A stretch of 64,000 bases of DNA from Anarhynchus alexandrinus (taxonomy: Eukaryota > Chordata > Aves > Charadriiformes > Charadriidae): assembly GCA_008711295.1 (NCBI GenBank), contig VUYV01000069.1, forward strand, positions 3,667,807 to 3,731,806, read 5' to 3'. Below the pieces are notes generated by a model. It did no database searches. It was not told the origin of the DNA and worked only from the letters and a program-made list of their open reading frames with translations. Made by a program: the position numbers and the translations under genes. Positions 1-13,100 of the stretch are shown here, piece after piece; the stretch's first letter is position 1, and each line of letters starts with the position of its first letter.

Positions 1-3000
1 CTTTCATTTCAGTTAGCAATACTGTCTTTAATTATTTGATCTTCTCAATTAGGAATGTGAGATATTAGAGCTTCCCCATCAAATATGTGGTGTTCGTGCT
101 GCTGTTTTGACTTCTATCTAGAACACTAGATTTCTGAGATAGAGATATAAGAATACAGATAAGAAATGTAACTTTTTTCACTCAGAGGGTGATGCAGCCT
201 CTCCCTTGGTTCAAAATTGTAGATTTTCTGCAAATGTTTATGTAGAACACTCTCCTTCACTTATGTTCAGAGTATTAATCTGCAGCACAGTTTATCTCAG
301 TCTTAAATGAGAATCTGTTTTGGCCACCCCACGAAATAATGGAACACAAAGAACATCCAAATTCCTTTTCTGCTCGCTGCTAAAGGGGTGACAGGGAACG
401 GATCTGAAAATGAGCAGAGTTTTGGCTCCCTTTTCTAAGTTTCTCAAATGTCATGGTTGATCAACCAGTAGGTGCCCCACCAGGTTATGATTCCCTTTGC
501 TTAGTGCTTAATGTTTATCGTCTTGTTTCCGGACAGGTTTGTGAGTATCCCGACAGTATTTCGTAAGGTCATATTGTTAATACTCATCATCTAGTTCATA
601 ATCAACATAATAAAACTATGTAGTAAGGGCTGATGTTGGTTCTATGTATCTCATGATGACAGGAAATTGTTACTGATTGTTTCACCCTTAGGGGGGGCCC
701 AAGTCTAAATCCTAACCATAGAAAAAGAGAAATATTTATCGTCCTCAAGGATGATAATTACCAACAAGAACAAAAAATCTTTAAAAAGCCCTATATTAGG
801 AATTAAATAACTTGCTACAGATTGTCTTTACCATACAAAGAGTTCTGTGTATCACTTGTGCTGGTAAAACTCCAGTCAAATCAGTTTTCTAACCAGCTTG
901 TCAAGGTGGGGAGCCAGGGTGGTTATCGCTGGCACTAATAAAGACATCAGGCTTTTGGAAAATAAATAACAATAGCTCTCTCACTTTTTCATTTTAGCCT
1001 GTTCCTCAAAAACTTGCTCGCTGGGTTGCAAACATAAAAATTAAACTTCCCTGTACTAAGTGTACAAATCAGTATTTATGCAGTGCAATCGGCCTGCCTT
1101 CCAACCTGCTAAATGCAATTTGCTTTAGTTGAGCAATTTATAAAATGTTATCTGTAAGTAGTACACATTAAATTTAAGTAAGAACATAACATTATTTCTC
1201 CCTGCTCTTTTCTTTTCTTACTGCAGTATTTTTCTTATATTTAATGTTCCTGGTCTTGAATCCTGCTCTCTGAAGGTTCTCAAGGATGGAGGGTTTGTTT
1301 TGTTACCTTTCAGCAAAAGCAGATACGTTCACCAGCTGTAATGCTGAGCCATAAATGGAGTTCTGGATACATGGAATATGCTGACGTTTATAAAATCCCC
1401 TTGTGTTTGTTTCAGACTGAAAACACGCTTGAGCGTAACTCATATATGTGGCTTGCATGCGTATGCCATGAATTTTTGAGTCCTACATAAAGAAATCTAA
1501 ACATTTTTAAATGGCTGTGCGTGCCCATATGCTTACAAATAAGCACATAATAGTAACGGTTTCCCTGCGGAACAGCAGGCAGTTAAATTCTGTGAGGATT
1601 TTTAATCTTGGAGAATTCAGTCATTGTTCATATTCTATAAATTCTGAAACTCCATAAGCAATATCTAGCATCTGTGCTTGCTTTTAAAAGTTACAATTCC
1701 TGTGCTTTTTTCATCAACTTTCACCCATGCATCGGTGAATTTACTATAAGGGTTTTATTTTCTATAAAGACGTATCTTTAAAAAATACACTACTGTAAAG
1801 TAGTTTGAGATTTGGCAGCTGTGAGTTGTGCAGTAAAGTGGGATTTCAGATGTAATAGATTACTTGCATTTCTAGATTCCAAGCGGTTGTCAAGTGGTTG
1901 TCTTGATCTCTGGAAGAGGGAAGGATAAGTGGAAATATGCGTCTTTAGCATCAAGTCTGGATTTCCTAGTTTATTGCGACCAGTGGAGAGAAAAATGCCC
2001 TTATTTCAATATGAAATGAATACAAAAGAAAAAATGACCATGTGCCTGACTTCATTAAAAATAGTAAATATAATATGAGTTGGATTTGGCTTTGGTATTG
2101 TACGCCTGTGACGATTTCATGTGTTAGTTTTTTTTCCAAGTAGCCTGCCCAGTACTAATTAAAACCAGTGAATTTAACGTCCATGCTCTTTTGTAAAAAT
2201 GAAGCTGTTCGGATTAATATCTTGACTGCAAACTGAAAGGAATTTCACAAGACTGTGTTGGATAATTTGTGAACTCTTAATAAAAGGGGCTAGGTAACGT
2301 TTGTACTGATCATGCGCTTGTTTATGTTTGCAGATTTAGAAGGTGTTTTCAATACTTGATGCATAAAAATGCCTAAAATTACCTAGTTACAACATGGCAT
2401 ATAATAAATTATACTGCCATTGCGTGCTTTTCTAGGAACTCTTATTTGTATAGCAGCAACAGACTCACTCCTTGGAAATAAAAGAAGTGAAGTAGCCTGA
2501 AAAGTATCACATGATGGCACTGTTTCCATTTCCACCTCCAATATTATGAAATAAAGCTATAATAAACTGGTATTAAAATGGTATGTAATGCCAATGTACT
2601 TTGTATAATTTATGTAAAAGAAAAATCTAACCACTGTGGTTATTAATATAGGTATTAAAATGGATGTATAGATTTCTCAGAAAAGTGTTTTGTAAAACTT
2701 TGCATATTTATAATATTCCTTATTTTGATTGTAGACCAAGAATTTTGCACAATATATAATGTTTATGAATGCTAAACTGTACAGATTCATTTAGCATTGT
2801 GTTAGGAAAAAAACCTGTTAATTGTTGTGTAAATGAGATGTTTTATTTTTTATTTTGATTTTATTGTGGAAAGAAAGCTAATGGCTGTCCTTTTTGTATT
2901 TAATATAAAGCCTTTTTGTGGTAAATTAGATCATTAATACAGACACATTTTTAAAAAATGCAAATTAGCTTTCCATGAGCAGAAAAGAGCTTAAAGTGTA

Positions 3001-3300
3001 GTAAGGTCAGAAGCAGGATCAGACATATTTGTAAAATGAATTATATTCAAGTAGGAATATGAGGGAAAATATGAATGTAAAAAAATCAGCGATTTATAGT
3101 ATATAGATGTTAGATGTTGTATTGTTTCATTTTTAGATATTCTGACTGAATACCTATAAATGTTCATGTTCTTTTTAGTAATATAAATTAATAATCACCT
3201 CTAAATTAATGTTTTCTATTTGTATATTCATCAATATTAATTTTTAGCAGGAGAAAACACATTGCTGATTTAAAAAAAAAAGGCAAAAAAGGTGGTGGGT
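1..3300. other. AT-rich non-coding DNA, no gene recognised
   Basis: No open frame of useful length and no repeat family recognised. The stretch is AT-rich with many AATAAA and ATTTA words, including two AATAAA hexamers at 2550-2555 and 2561-2566. Together with the lack of open frames this would fit a long 3' UTR or an intron, but no adjoining exon or cleavage site can be shown, so its status is open. Confidence 0.55.
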
Positions 3301-6300
3301 GTGATTCTACCATGCTGCAGTTTATTTTAGGGTAAGGTAAACACCCGGTCCCGCCATTCTGTCATACAAAATAGTCTAATTTTATATATTTTGCTATTAT
3401 GGGGATCATTGCAAGAACAAAACAAAACAAAACCCCTGCAATAGGAAGTAAGAAAAAATACCCACTGGTGATGCAGAGCTAATAGCTGGGGCTTGGATAT
3501 ATGCCAGATTGGGTGCTTGCACTCCAGGAATGTCCTCTGCCAGTATAAACTTCTGTTCTGAACAGTGCGAGGCTCTTCTCTGTCTTTTTTTGGTGTGAAA
3601 GCAGGGGCAACAGAACATGCATGTTAAAAAAATCTGTCATGTAAAATTTCACTTCTATCTAATGAATTATCAAACGTAAGTAAACCGAAGAGGGTATAAT
3701 AAATTCTTCTGAACTTCATCGGTAGACTGGTTTTAAATAATAACAAAAATGGTTTCAGAAGACCTTAAAAGGCATATTTTATATACAGTATGTCATAGCA
3801 TTTAATTGCTAAAGAAAACTGCTCCTGTTGCTAAAATCAGTGGTAGAAACTCACTGTACTGATCTACTAAAATGTTTTAAAAATCATTTAACATCTTTAA
3901 TTTGCTTGCTTTAGTCAGTAAACAATATTTCCATAATTTTGATTGGACATATTCAAATCTTTTCTAGATATCCTGGTTGGAAGCACTGTTTTACACAAAT
4001 GTTTCAGTGTTACACTACCTCTCGCTTAGTATCTGACAGTCCACTGTACTGTATTCTTTTAGATCAAGAGGTAAAAATTATTACTATTATTTTGAATGTT
4101 TTTGCAAACTTTTTAAAAGATCTAGTGACATAGCTGGGCTCACATAATAAATTACAATATATAAGAAAAAGCATTCGTTATTCACAGCTGTCTATTCATT
4201 TATATGTCACATTTGTTCATGTGTGAGGTGAAGAATTTCAGAATACAGTAAGTGAAGACTTCTCTGCTCAGTGTATTTCACCATTCAAATTACTTGCAAT
4301 TTCAAAATGCCAGTGTTACTTTTCAGGACAAATTTCATACAATAGTAATTCTGTGATTATTCATCCAGTTTAATTAATTCAATTAAGTAAGTCTGCTGTC
4401 AGGTGTTCTTTTAATAATTGAATCAACATGCAGATACATAATAAGCATAAAAGCATTTCTATGGCTGCAGTAAATTTAGATCCAAAAGAATCTGCTATTC
4501 CACTACATTTGATATAGATTATTCTATAATATTTCAGTAATGGGTTGCACAAAGGCTGCCTTTTAATTCTTTGCTTTCTCAAATGTCTTTATATATAATG
4601 GTTTAAAACAGAAGGTGTTCAAAAGAGGGTGACCTTTTTCCATTACCATAGTTCCTGTCATTAATGCATTATAATTTTCTTTAGAAGTCTGGAAAAAATG
4701 TGTATATGTGCACTCTGTAGCAGGTATGAATCAAAGTGTGTTAGTGAAAGTTAAGAATTGTCTGTTATTACTAAAAAAAAAGAAAAGAAAAACGGGAGGA
4801 AGTAATTTTATTGTTATTTTTACTGTGAAAGTTTAAACAAACCTTACACTTTATACAAAGCAGTTACAGACTTGAAAGTTTTGGCATCTGTAATCTGAAC
4901 GAACAGCACTTGACTTACTCAGATACTAAAAATAATATGCCCCTTAACTAAATTTAAAGCCAATAGAATGTTGTATTAGACTGGATTGTGTATAAAGGCC
5001 AATAATATATCTCCATCCTCTGCAATATATTACCATAGATGTTACTTTAATAACATATATATTAAAAAACATGGTAAATGATTCACTTGGCGTACTCTCA
5101 ATGGTGCTTGATGTCATAATTATTGTAAATATTAATTGCTGTGCTAAAAATGTAAGCAGGATGACTTTGTATTAGATGAAAAATGAAAATAGTCTGTGTA
5201 CGGGTAAATAGATAATCATACAAAAGTAATTGGGGTTTTAAAACCCCAATCTATTCTGCCAGCATGAGCTCGTTTGCATGTTAATCACAAGAGTGATTTC
5301 CTACTTCACAAGGAAGTCCACACTCTTTCATAACCACTTTTAATTGCATTTAAAATGTTGCAGGGTTGGGATATTAGAAATGGAGGCGTATCAGTGTCAA
5401 ATTAACAAAAAAAATGTTTCTGAAAATCTTTATAGGCTACAGATTATATTATGGGCTTTTTTGTTAGAAAATACATAATGTGTATTAGGATATATTTTAA
5501 GTGAGGCATGTTAAATGATAAAAAAATATTAATTTGTACATATGTTGTTTCTTTAGAAATTCGATAAATGGAAACCTAATTGTAGCTTGAAAATGTAGAA
5601 TGCATTTTTATTAGTAACCTGTTTTATAGATTGACTGGTACTTGATAGATTCTTTCATTAATTTCCCATTTGTCAATAAAATAGTAAATTAGCAACAGTT
5701 AAAAATGTGGGGTTTTTTAATAAAACATACAGCAGTGTGACAATAGAAAGGTGTATGCTAAATTCCTTTTAGTTATATAGCGTTTTAACTGTATTTATAT
5801 TCAGAATAATCCAGTTAATGATTTTAATGGAAAATAATTTCTCTGCTTTCATGTATAGATTTTTGCTAGTTATTTTGAAGCTGTGTACTAAACATAATAG
5901 ATACCAAGCAAGCAACAAGAAATGAATAAGAATAGTAGAAATCTATTTAACAGTTCTTTTTTCCCTTAACGTTAGAAGCTGTGCAGTAATAAACGGACAA
6001 CATTTTAAGTGATTTTGTGATATTCATATAAGATTCAACAGAGCTTCCTCTGTAATCTGTAAAAGGCCAATGTCAAAGTAAAGACAAAATGACTTGTTCT
6101 CTGAAGACAGGAATGAAGAAATGTAGCTCTCTAATAAAATAGTGTAAGTTCACAATGGTTACAATGTGATCAGTCTCAAAGATACAAAAACTAATTTTTA
6201 GTCAAGCTGTTAAAAATTATATATTTAAGAAGATGAAAAGTTTGAGGATTAAAGAAAAATCACTCACAATTTTAAAGAGGGTATATTTGCTTTCATCACC

Positions 6301-7646
6301 AGGTGTTCTTTCTAATATAAATTACCAAGATGATGTTTCCATAACATAGCTTGGGGTGCTCTGGAGATTAAAACTACCAAAACAGACCTATTAAATTTTT
6401 CATAGGGAGGGTCCACCAGGGATAATAAGCCAATATTCCTTGTCCCATATTCCAGATGTTTTATGTAATTCTGCATCTTTCTAAACCTAAATCGTAGCTT
6501 TTCCAGAAAAAATGTACTATGGAGACTGAGATGAAAGGCAAGAACTGTTGAAATGTTAATTTTACTATCTGCTGTTGAGGTCTGTTACCTTTTTTGTATT
6601 TTTTTTTCTTACTCCCAGTAGCTCAGTTCTGTTTTATGAATGTTGTGGTATTTCAGTTGTTTGAAGTTTTGAAACTTGGAGCATGACTTTGACTTAGCAA
6701 AACACAATGCCACATGGTGTGTGACACACTGATGGATAGTCTTTGATCCATATGATTCACACTCTTTCTACTTTCAGCTTGTTTCTGGATGAGAAAAATA
6801 AAGTTTAACAGTAAAATGATCATAACAGTAATCCTTGTAACATAAACCCAGAATAATTATAAATAAAGTCATGCTCTGCAGTAATTTTCAAGTAATAATA
6901 TAATAAGCAATAAGATATTTAGTTGATTTTTTTTTCACGTAGACCATGGACATTTAAAACCAATATTGGGGTTATTGCACAGTTAAAGAATATTTCTGCA
7001 TTACTCTGAAATAGGTAACGCTTTAAAATTAAGTACTGCTATGCTTCACAGATCAGTCAGAAAATGTGATGTAATAAATACACCAGGCCATTCTTCAGAT
7101 TCCCGCTGCTTGGTCTCCTGTTGTACTCTGATGATAACTGACCAGCAGAAGAGCCCATGGACCATTACTCCTGCTGTAGTTTGGAACAGCCATGGATCTG
7201 GTTGAAGTGAACTGATGTCTAATTGTTTTTTGATCCAACACAAAATGGAGGTGGTAGACTGGGATTATACAAAGGGAAAGAATTAGTGCATTGTACAGGG
7301 AAATTCTTTTACCTCTCATTCAGGGGCTGTTCTGGGAACAGCGAGACACACCTGGCTGCTGAGTGGTCCATGGGCTTTTTCCACTGATCGATTGTTTTCA
7401 ACAGAGTTTTCAGGTGCATTGTTCTGAGATAGTTGTTTTTCACCACATGACTTCTTTTATTAATTGAGTTTCCTAAAACTGTTACTTTTATTCTTTATAA
7501 TTTATTACACTGCAGTTTCTGAAAGTAAGACTTGTATGCAGACTTGTGCTATTAAAGGCTAATGCCCTGATATAAATACTTAATGAATGCTTATCATTGT
7601 CTCACATTTGATGTTCCTGATCCTTTAGCAATTCAGTTCTTACCAG
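3301..7646. other. AT-rich non-coding DNA, no gene recognised
   Basis: The open frames here are short (75 codons or fewer), several start with non-ATG codons, and none shows a domain. Contents noted are a short (CAAAA)n run near 3415-3434, an A-rich tract near 4771-4790, a perfect palindrome at 5229-5250 and an octamer-like TTTGCATGTTAAT at 5273-5285. No known interspersed repeat was recognised. Confidence 0.55.
5229..5250. repeat. Perfect 22-bp palindrome
   Basis: The left half ATTGGGGTTTT (5229-5239) is followed directly by its exact reverse complement AAAACCCCAAT (5240-5250), with no spacer. The next outer pair (5228 A and 5251 C) does not match, so the palindrome stops there. It could be chance, a protein dimer site or a cruciform-prone site; the sequence does not tell which. 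Confidence 0.9.
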
Positions 7647-7692
7647 TTTTCTCTCTCTCTTTTTTTTTCTTCCTCCTTTTTTTTTTTTTCTT
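7647..7692 (+). repeat. 46-nt uninterrupted pyrimidine tract
   Basis: Only C and T occur from 7647 to 7692, beginning with a (CT)n run and ending in a long T run. It is not followed by a clear AG acceptor, so it is better read as low-complexity sequence with possible triplex-forming character than as a splice-site tract. It lies inside a 79-codon open frame that is therefore very unlikely to be a gene. Confidence 0.85.
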
Positions 7693-9480
7693 GGTGGGGA
7701 GAATATCACTTCAATTTTTTCTAGAATACTGGAAAATAAGTAAGGTGATGGTATCATGTACTAGGGAAATACAGAAAGTTACAGGAGAGAGACTATTTGC
7801 TAAAATTTTGGAATTCATTTAAATTAACCTAGCTTGATTTAGCTTGCTTTCCTTTGGAAAACAAAGTCAGGTTTTATAAAAAAAAAAAACCCACAATATT
7901 TTCATCCCTCCAACTGGAAATTTCCTATTCCAGTTCATTTGACCTCCAGCTCTTTTAGAAAAAAATAAAAGGAGAGGTGTGATTATCCTCCAGAGTCTAA
8001 ACTAAGAAACCAGGTAACCTCTGTCTCTATTCCATATGTTTTTGGGAGAGAAATCTGGGGAAATTGCTTTTTGGCCTTTTTCTACATAATAAAGAAGGAA
8101 AGAAGTGAAAAACATGAATTCTTTTATGTAGGTGTTTTTCACCTTTGGGAAGAAACAAGTAAGAAAACATATAATTAATTCCTAAAGAGATTTCATCCTT
8201 TGCCATATGATGGCTGCACTGCCTTAAGGTATGCTATACATGATGCACATGAAACAGTTTGGAGAACTGCGTCAGTTCTCAAATACACGCTGATCTTTTC
8301 TAAACCTGTTATGTTTGGCCACGACTTTAAACGAAGTCTATTTAACACGTCTTCGTAAAAACACATTTTTAAGACGACTTCAATGATCTAATTGTTTTGC
8401 TGGTTCTGTAAGTTAGAGAAAAAGATCTTCCTGGGAAAAATAGGGGCATTTCAATTTTTTTTTTCTTGTCACTACTTGGCACTAAATCTCTGAAAATGAA
8501 ATGTATATCATTTTATTCTTGCTCTTATAGGCAATAGTAATAAGATTGCTGTTCTTTTACACACTCTAGATTTTTTTCTTTGTATTTTATTTTCTTCTTT
8601 TGCCATAGTTTAAGTATTAGGGCTGAAAAGTGGGGCAAAATGATCCTTTTATCTTTTAAACATGTACAGTCAGGGATTGTAACCATTTTCCCTAATCTGT
8701 TTCCATAGTTTGTTTCTACTTATTTCCTAGAGGCAGTATGGTGTGATTGTTCTGCCACAGTTCGTATTAGTTATTATGAATTTTGCACAGTTTTCAGCTC
8801 AAGTCCTTTAATGTCTATTGTTAATAAAAGCAGCAGAGTTCCCCAGTTTGGGTAGAAGTTTTCTAAGTGTGTGGCAATGCAAGTATGAGTATTTGAGTTG
8901 GATGCCTGATAGCTCATGATTTTAAGTTGGGACCTGTATCTTCCAGTTTGTGCATGAAGAGAATTCCTCCAAAAGCGCTATGTCTGTGCTTGATTTTTTT
9001 TTTTTTTTACTTTGTTTTGAAATAAGTCTGTGCTATTCACTGTGGTGAAGACTTTGGAGTCTAAATTTGCAGAGTGTAGTTCATGTTGTCAGGGAGCAGC
9101 ACACAGAGATACTCTTCTTGCTACAGTAACAAATAGGAGTCACTGTGGGACAAAGGGAGATTTGCCCATTCAGGGTGGTGGTGTGAACCGTACCAACAAA
9201 CTGCATTACAGGAAGGACAAGTAGGATCGCCAGCTGATAACTGCTATTCCATATGATGGGTGTTCAGAGCAGTAGGAAGCCTGCCTATGTGAAGCCACTG
9301 AATTTAGGAAGCAAAATCTTTTTTTATCAGAGATAATGCATTTCTTGCATTTCTTGTATAAAGCCCAAACTCTTGGACTTTTGGTAAAGGTGTATGTGGA
9401 AGGAGTAGTATAGTGTTGGAAATAAACGTGGAAACGTGCTTTTGTTGTTTTGTACACACCACTTCCGAACATGAGTATGT
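7693..9480. other. Non-coding DNA with homopolymers, no gene recognised
   Basis: Contains a run of 12 A near 7879-7890 and a run of 15 T at 8994-9008. About seven CpG dinucleotides fall within roughly 8263-8385, which is dense for this AT-rich background. No domain-bearing frame and no recognised repeat family. Confidence 0.55.
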
Positions 9481-11783
9481 TTGCCCCTCTCCTACCTGTG
9501 TTTCACAGTTACAGACACAAATCCAATCTTCTTAACAAGGAAATAGTGAATTAAAGTATACTTCTTGTAAGTAGTCCTACAGAACACTGTGAATATCAGC
9601 TCACATTTATTGTGGTAATGTTAGTGTATAAAATCAGAAGGTATCAGAGAAACCCTGCCATGAGTTACATAGGATGTGGAGGAAGAAAGAGCAGGTATTA
9701 TGTATAGGCAGATGGAGAATGATGGGGCTGCATTTACAGTGCTAAAGGCAGTTTTTGGGCACAGCCAGGTTGTGTGGAGTGATTTGTGCCCGTTTAGAAA
9801 AAGGCCAGCCCGTGATTGAGCAGCCTGACACCACGTGTTCTGCATGGATGATGTGGCCTGGGTTTGAGCCAGGGCCTGTTCTCCACCCGCAAAGGAAAGC
9901 AGCACAGTGTCTTCTGTCCTTATCTCTACATTGCCTTTCCCTTTGCTGCCCATCCCCAGTGCCCAAACAGGGAGGCCTTCACCAGCCTGTGTCTTGAGAG
10001 CAGTCCTGGCTTTGTGCAGACTCACAGCCTGTGGCTGAGCATTGCCTGGGACGGGGCTAGTTGACACTGGCCAGGATTAAATGGTAATGGGCAATTGCAG
10101 TATGATGCTTGAGCCTGTGCTGTTTTATAATATAAATCTAGCTTTTGAATCAGGTGTGCTACCACTGTGGCTTAAGGCAGAGTTTGTATTTTGGGGGGAA
10201 TTGTTGGTTCAGAGTGCCTGAAACAATGTGGCCGTTGTCTTTCAGCATGTGGGATTCTTGCAGAAGGGATGCTGCAGGCTCCAGGAACCAGTTGTCCTTT
10301 TAATTGTGTCTGGATTTCTGCTTGAATACAATTAGTTACCTTGCTTACTTTCTTCCAGAAGAAAGCCTAGAAATGAATTAATATACAAGAAATGTGATGA
10401 TCAAAGAAAGGACACGGGAGGGTACCGGCTAGTTTGTCATGTGAATGCGTCTTAAGATTTTCATTATGTTTGTTCCATTTTTTTTCCCCTGTTTTGCTTT
10501 GTTTGCTGACATTTAAGGGAAGGCCAGGGAGAAGAAACTAAGAGGTATGAGCTTAAGTTTTATGGGAGGAAAACATGAGGAATATAACAGAGAGTTGGAC
10601 CAAATCTCCAACCAAAATAGGACAGAGTTGCTCCTGTAAAACCTACTGAAATTTCTCTCAGGGAGCTGATGTTGCAGCTGCTGCTGCTTCTACAGGTTCT
10701 TCTAACTATCTAGCCCCTGTCTGGGTTTCCCCTGCATGTTTCATTTTTTTTCCTACTAAAGATCTTCTAAGGGGTCTCTCCTCTTTAATTCTGAGTTGAG
10801 AGAAGGAGAGACCTGGAGGTTGTATTGCCCTGATTTGAATTCCTTTGCCACATCCCACAAGAGCCCCTGCTTGCCTGGTGCCACCTCTCCAGCAGCCCTG
10901 TTACTTTGCAGCTCAGGAACACTCTCTCTGTGGTGGGCTGGAAGCAGAAATGCTTGGGGAAGCTACAAATATTGTGGCAGTAACTGAGGCCAGTTCTTGT
11001 CATGCTGTTTCAGTTATTTTAACTAATATGACTCTTACTTTTAGAAATTATTTTTGTCTACGTTCGTAATTTGATATGATCTCCTATCAGTGAAATGAGG
11101 ATCATACATATTCATTTCCTCTTCGAAACTATGGAAACAGTCTGGCTTTCACGCATATTTGCCATGTTATTTAGTTTGCCCAGCTCAGACAATGTGTGTT
11201 GGGGTGTTTTTTTTATTTTGTTTTCAAGAAATGAGGACCATGTCCTCATCTGTGCTTTTGAAGGGATCAAACCTGGTTGAAACACAATTTGTTTATTAAA
11301 TTTTCTTTTTAATTCAGCAACATTCTCACTGTATTGAGTATTTAGTAACTGGACCACAATTTGACCTCTGTAATCATCTCTAAATATGGTGATTAAAGAA
11401 GAGCAATTTTTTGTGAAAGTTAGGTGAGAAGAGAAATTCTCCTTTCTATACCTAAACATACATTTGTGTTAAAGTAATCACTCTAGCCTCACTGCAAATG
11501 GTTTGATGCTAGGAGCCACAGCTGCTGCTGCCATCTAGAGATGGCATGGAGGAAGATGGAGCAGGTTGGGTTCTTCAAGGGTGTTGCAAAGGTCATGCTA
11601 GCGTACTGCAGCTCAGATGAAGAAACCAAAACAGGGATCCTATCCCTGTAGATACAGAATTTTGAACCATCCTCTTTATATTTTGGATTAGACTTTCACA
11701 AGTTCACACAACATATGCAACTGATCATTGCTTTGGTATGAATTCTGATGTTGGAGCTGAGAATAAGTCAAAAGAAGGTCTCC
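9481..11783. other. GC-richer non-coding patches with overlapping open frames
   Basis: At about 9640-10070 the base composition becomes richer in G and C and several frames stay open on both strands at once, the longest being 148 codons on the minus strand (9621-10067). Open frames on both strands are expected when stop codons become rarer in GC-rich DNA. None of the translations shows a domain or family motif, so no gene is called. A second, weaker GC-richer patch lies at 10640-10990. An open minus-strand frame of 115 codons at 11112-11459 was also unrecognisable. Confidence 0.5.
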
Positions 11784-11912
11784 TTGGTAGCCTGTGAAGA
11801 ATTGTTATATTCAGAGCTAGTGGAAAGTTTGGAGAAATGAANTTTGGTAGCCTCGGTTTTATATGTGAAGAATTGTTATATGCAGAGCTAGTGGAAAGTT
11901 TGGAGAAATGAA
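11784..11912. repeat. Local duplication around a single N (probable assembly seam)
   Basis: A 49-bp segment at 11793-11841 recurs at 11864-11912 with one mismatch (T at 11811, G at 11882). The preceding word TTGGTAGCCT also occurs twice, at 11784 and 11844. Position 11842, immediately after the first copy, is an N. The second copy has about 11 extra bases between that word and the 49-bp unit. Two near-identical ends flanking one undetermined base is what an unmerged overlap between contigs or haplotypes looks like. A true tandem duplication with a sequencing ambiguity is the alternative. Confidence 0.85.
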
Positions 11913-12639
11913 ATTATCTCATTAGCCTTGTTTTTTTTCATATACTTACAAGCTTTTTGCACGGTTCTCCTGTTCCGTACAAGGTAGATGCAGTTAGATC
12001 AGTGCATCTTGTATGGTTGTTATTAAACAAAGAGTTTAAGTAGATGTAATTAATTGCTGGTTATTGGTTATTACAAACAGCTGAAATATTAACTCGTTGC
12101 TATTTAGGCCAACTACTTTTCTGTAGTTTACTTTACATGGAACATTTCTGGTCAGATCCAGAGCTTGTATATTCCCTAACTGATTATACCATTTTGTCTG
12201 TAAGCCCAGTCTTTTACTGTCCTCTTTTTTACTGTATCTTTCTTCTGGTCATTAGTCTACTGTTTGCTTGGCCCGCGGTGGCTAATCACTGAGATAGAAT
12301 TCCAAGTAGTAGCTGTGATTAGCATGGATTCTCCTGTGCTGCACGCTGTGGAAGAGCAAAGAGATTCGCCTCTTCCCTTAAGAAGATTTAGTCCTTTGAG
12401 ACTCCAGTTGCTCTGGGGCTTTACAGTACACTGGGACTCCAGCTGAGCTTAAGTGATGTCTTACCAGATACGTACGAAGGTACAGGAGACCTCCTTTTCC
12501 AGATGATGTCACTTCTATATGTTTTTGTGTTTCTGTGTTGTGATTCTGTCCTCTGCCATGTCATAATATTTTGTTCCTTTTCATATCCAATTTGCTATCC
12601 AGGAGCACACTTAGGGATGTCTGAATATTATTATGAGGG
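11913..12639. other. Non-coding DNA, nothing recognised
   Basis: AT-rich sequence without a supported gene. The only open frame of note is 60 codons (12264-12446), without family features. Confidence 0.5.
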
Positions 12640-13100
12640 TTATTCCATCCCATAGAATCCAAGAGTTTCATAATTTTTCTTCTAGTTGAAAAAGTTTGTG
12701 TTGTGCTGCTGAACTGGTGTTTTTAATCTTCCTTAAGGTCTTTCTTTAAAACATAATTTCTATGTTTACATCGGTGGTTTTCAGCATTTTCCAATTTATT
12801 AGAAACTCCCAATTTTGGTGCTGGTATTCACATTCATTTCCAGATCATTAAGGATCTTAAATAAGAATACTACTAACTGGATGTTGTGATATATCAGTGA
12901 ACTTCTTTTCTATCCTCTGCTTTCTATCATGTATCATTAGTTTGTTTGTTCATATCCAGTCATATTCTGATCAATGTGAGTGTCATGATATGCATAAAAT
13001 TTTGCGTTCATTTTAGATCCTACAAAAGTGGTATTTCTGTGTATGAGGACTTTTGTGTAGCCATAGATTTTTTCTTTACATAATTTTTCTACGTTATTTT
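12640..13100 (-). mobile_element. Possible very degraded CR1/L3 LINE fragment
   Basis: Around 12810-12870 the plus strand has a run resembling the antisense of the reverse-transcriptase palm region of amniote CR1/L3 elements: a segment like 'ATCATTAAGGATCTTAAATA' takes the place of the usual antisense of F-N-I-F-I-N-D. The flanking sequence to about 13000 has the texture of the same antisense consensus, but no clean motif survives. This is a remembered-consensus match only and may be wrong. Confidence 0.3.

Noticed and set aside
9621..10067. 148-codon minus-strand open frame
   Set aside because: Overlaps other open frames on both strands, has no domain or family resemblance, and lies in a GC-richer patch where stops are rarer.
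12640..12670. CCATAGAATCC as an antisense CR1 octamer end
   Set aside because: Only one loose octamer-like word and no following CR1 stem-loop sequence.
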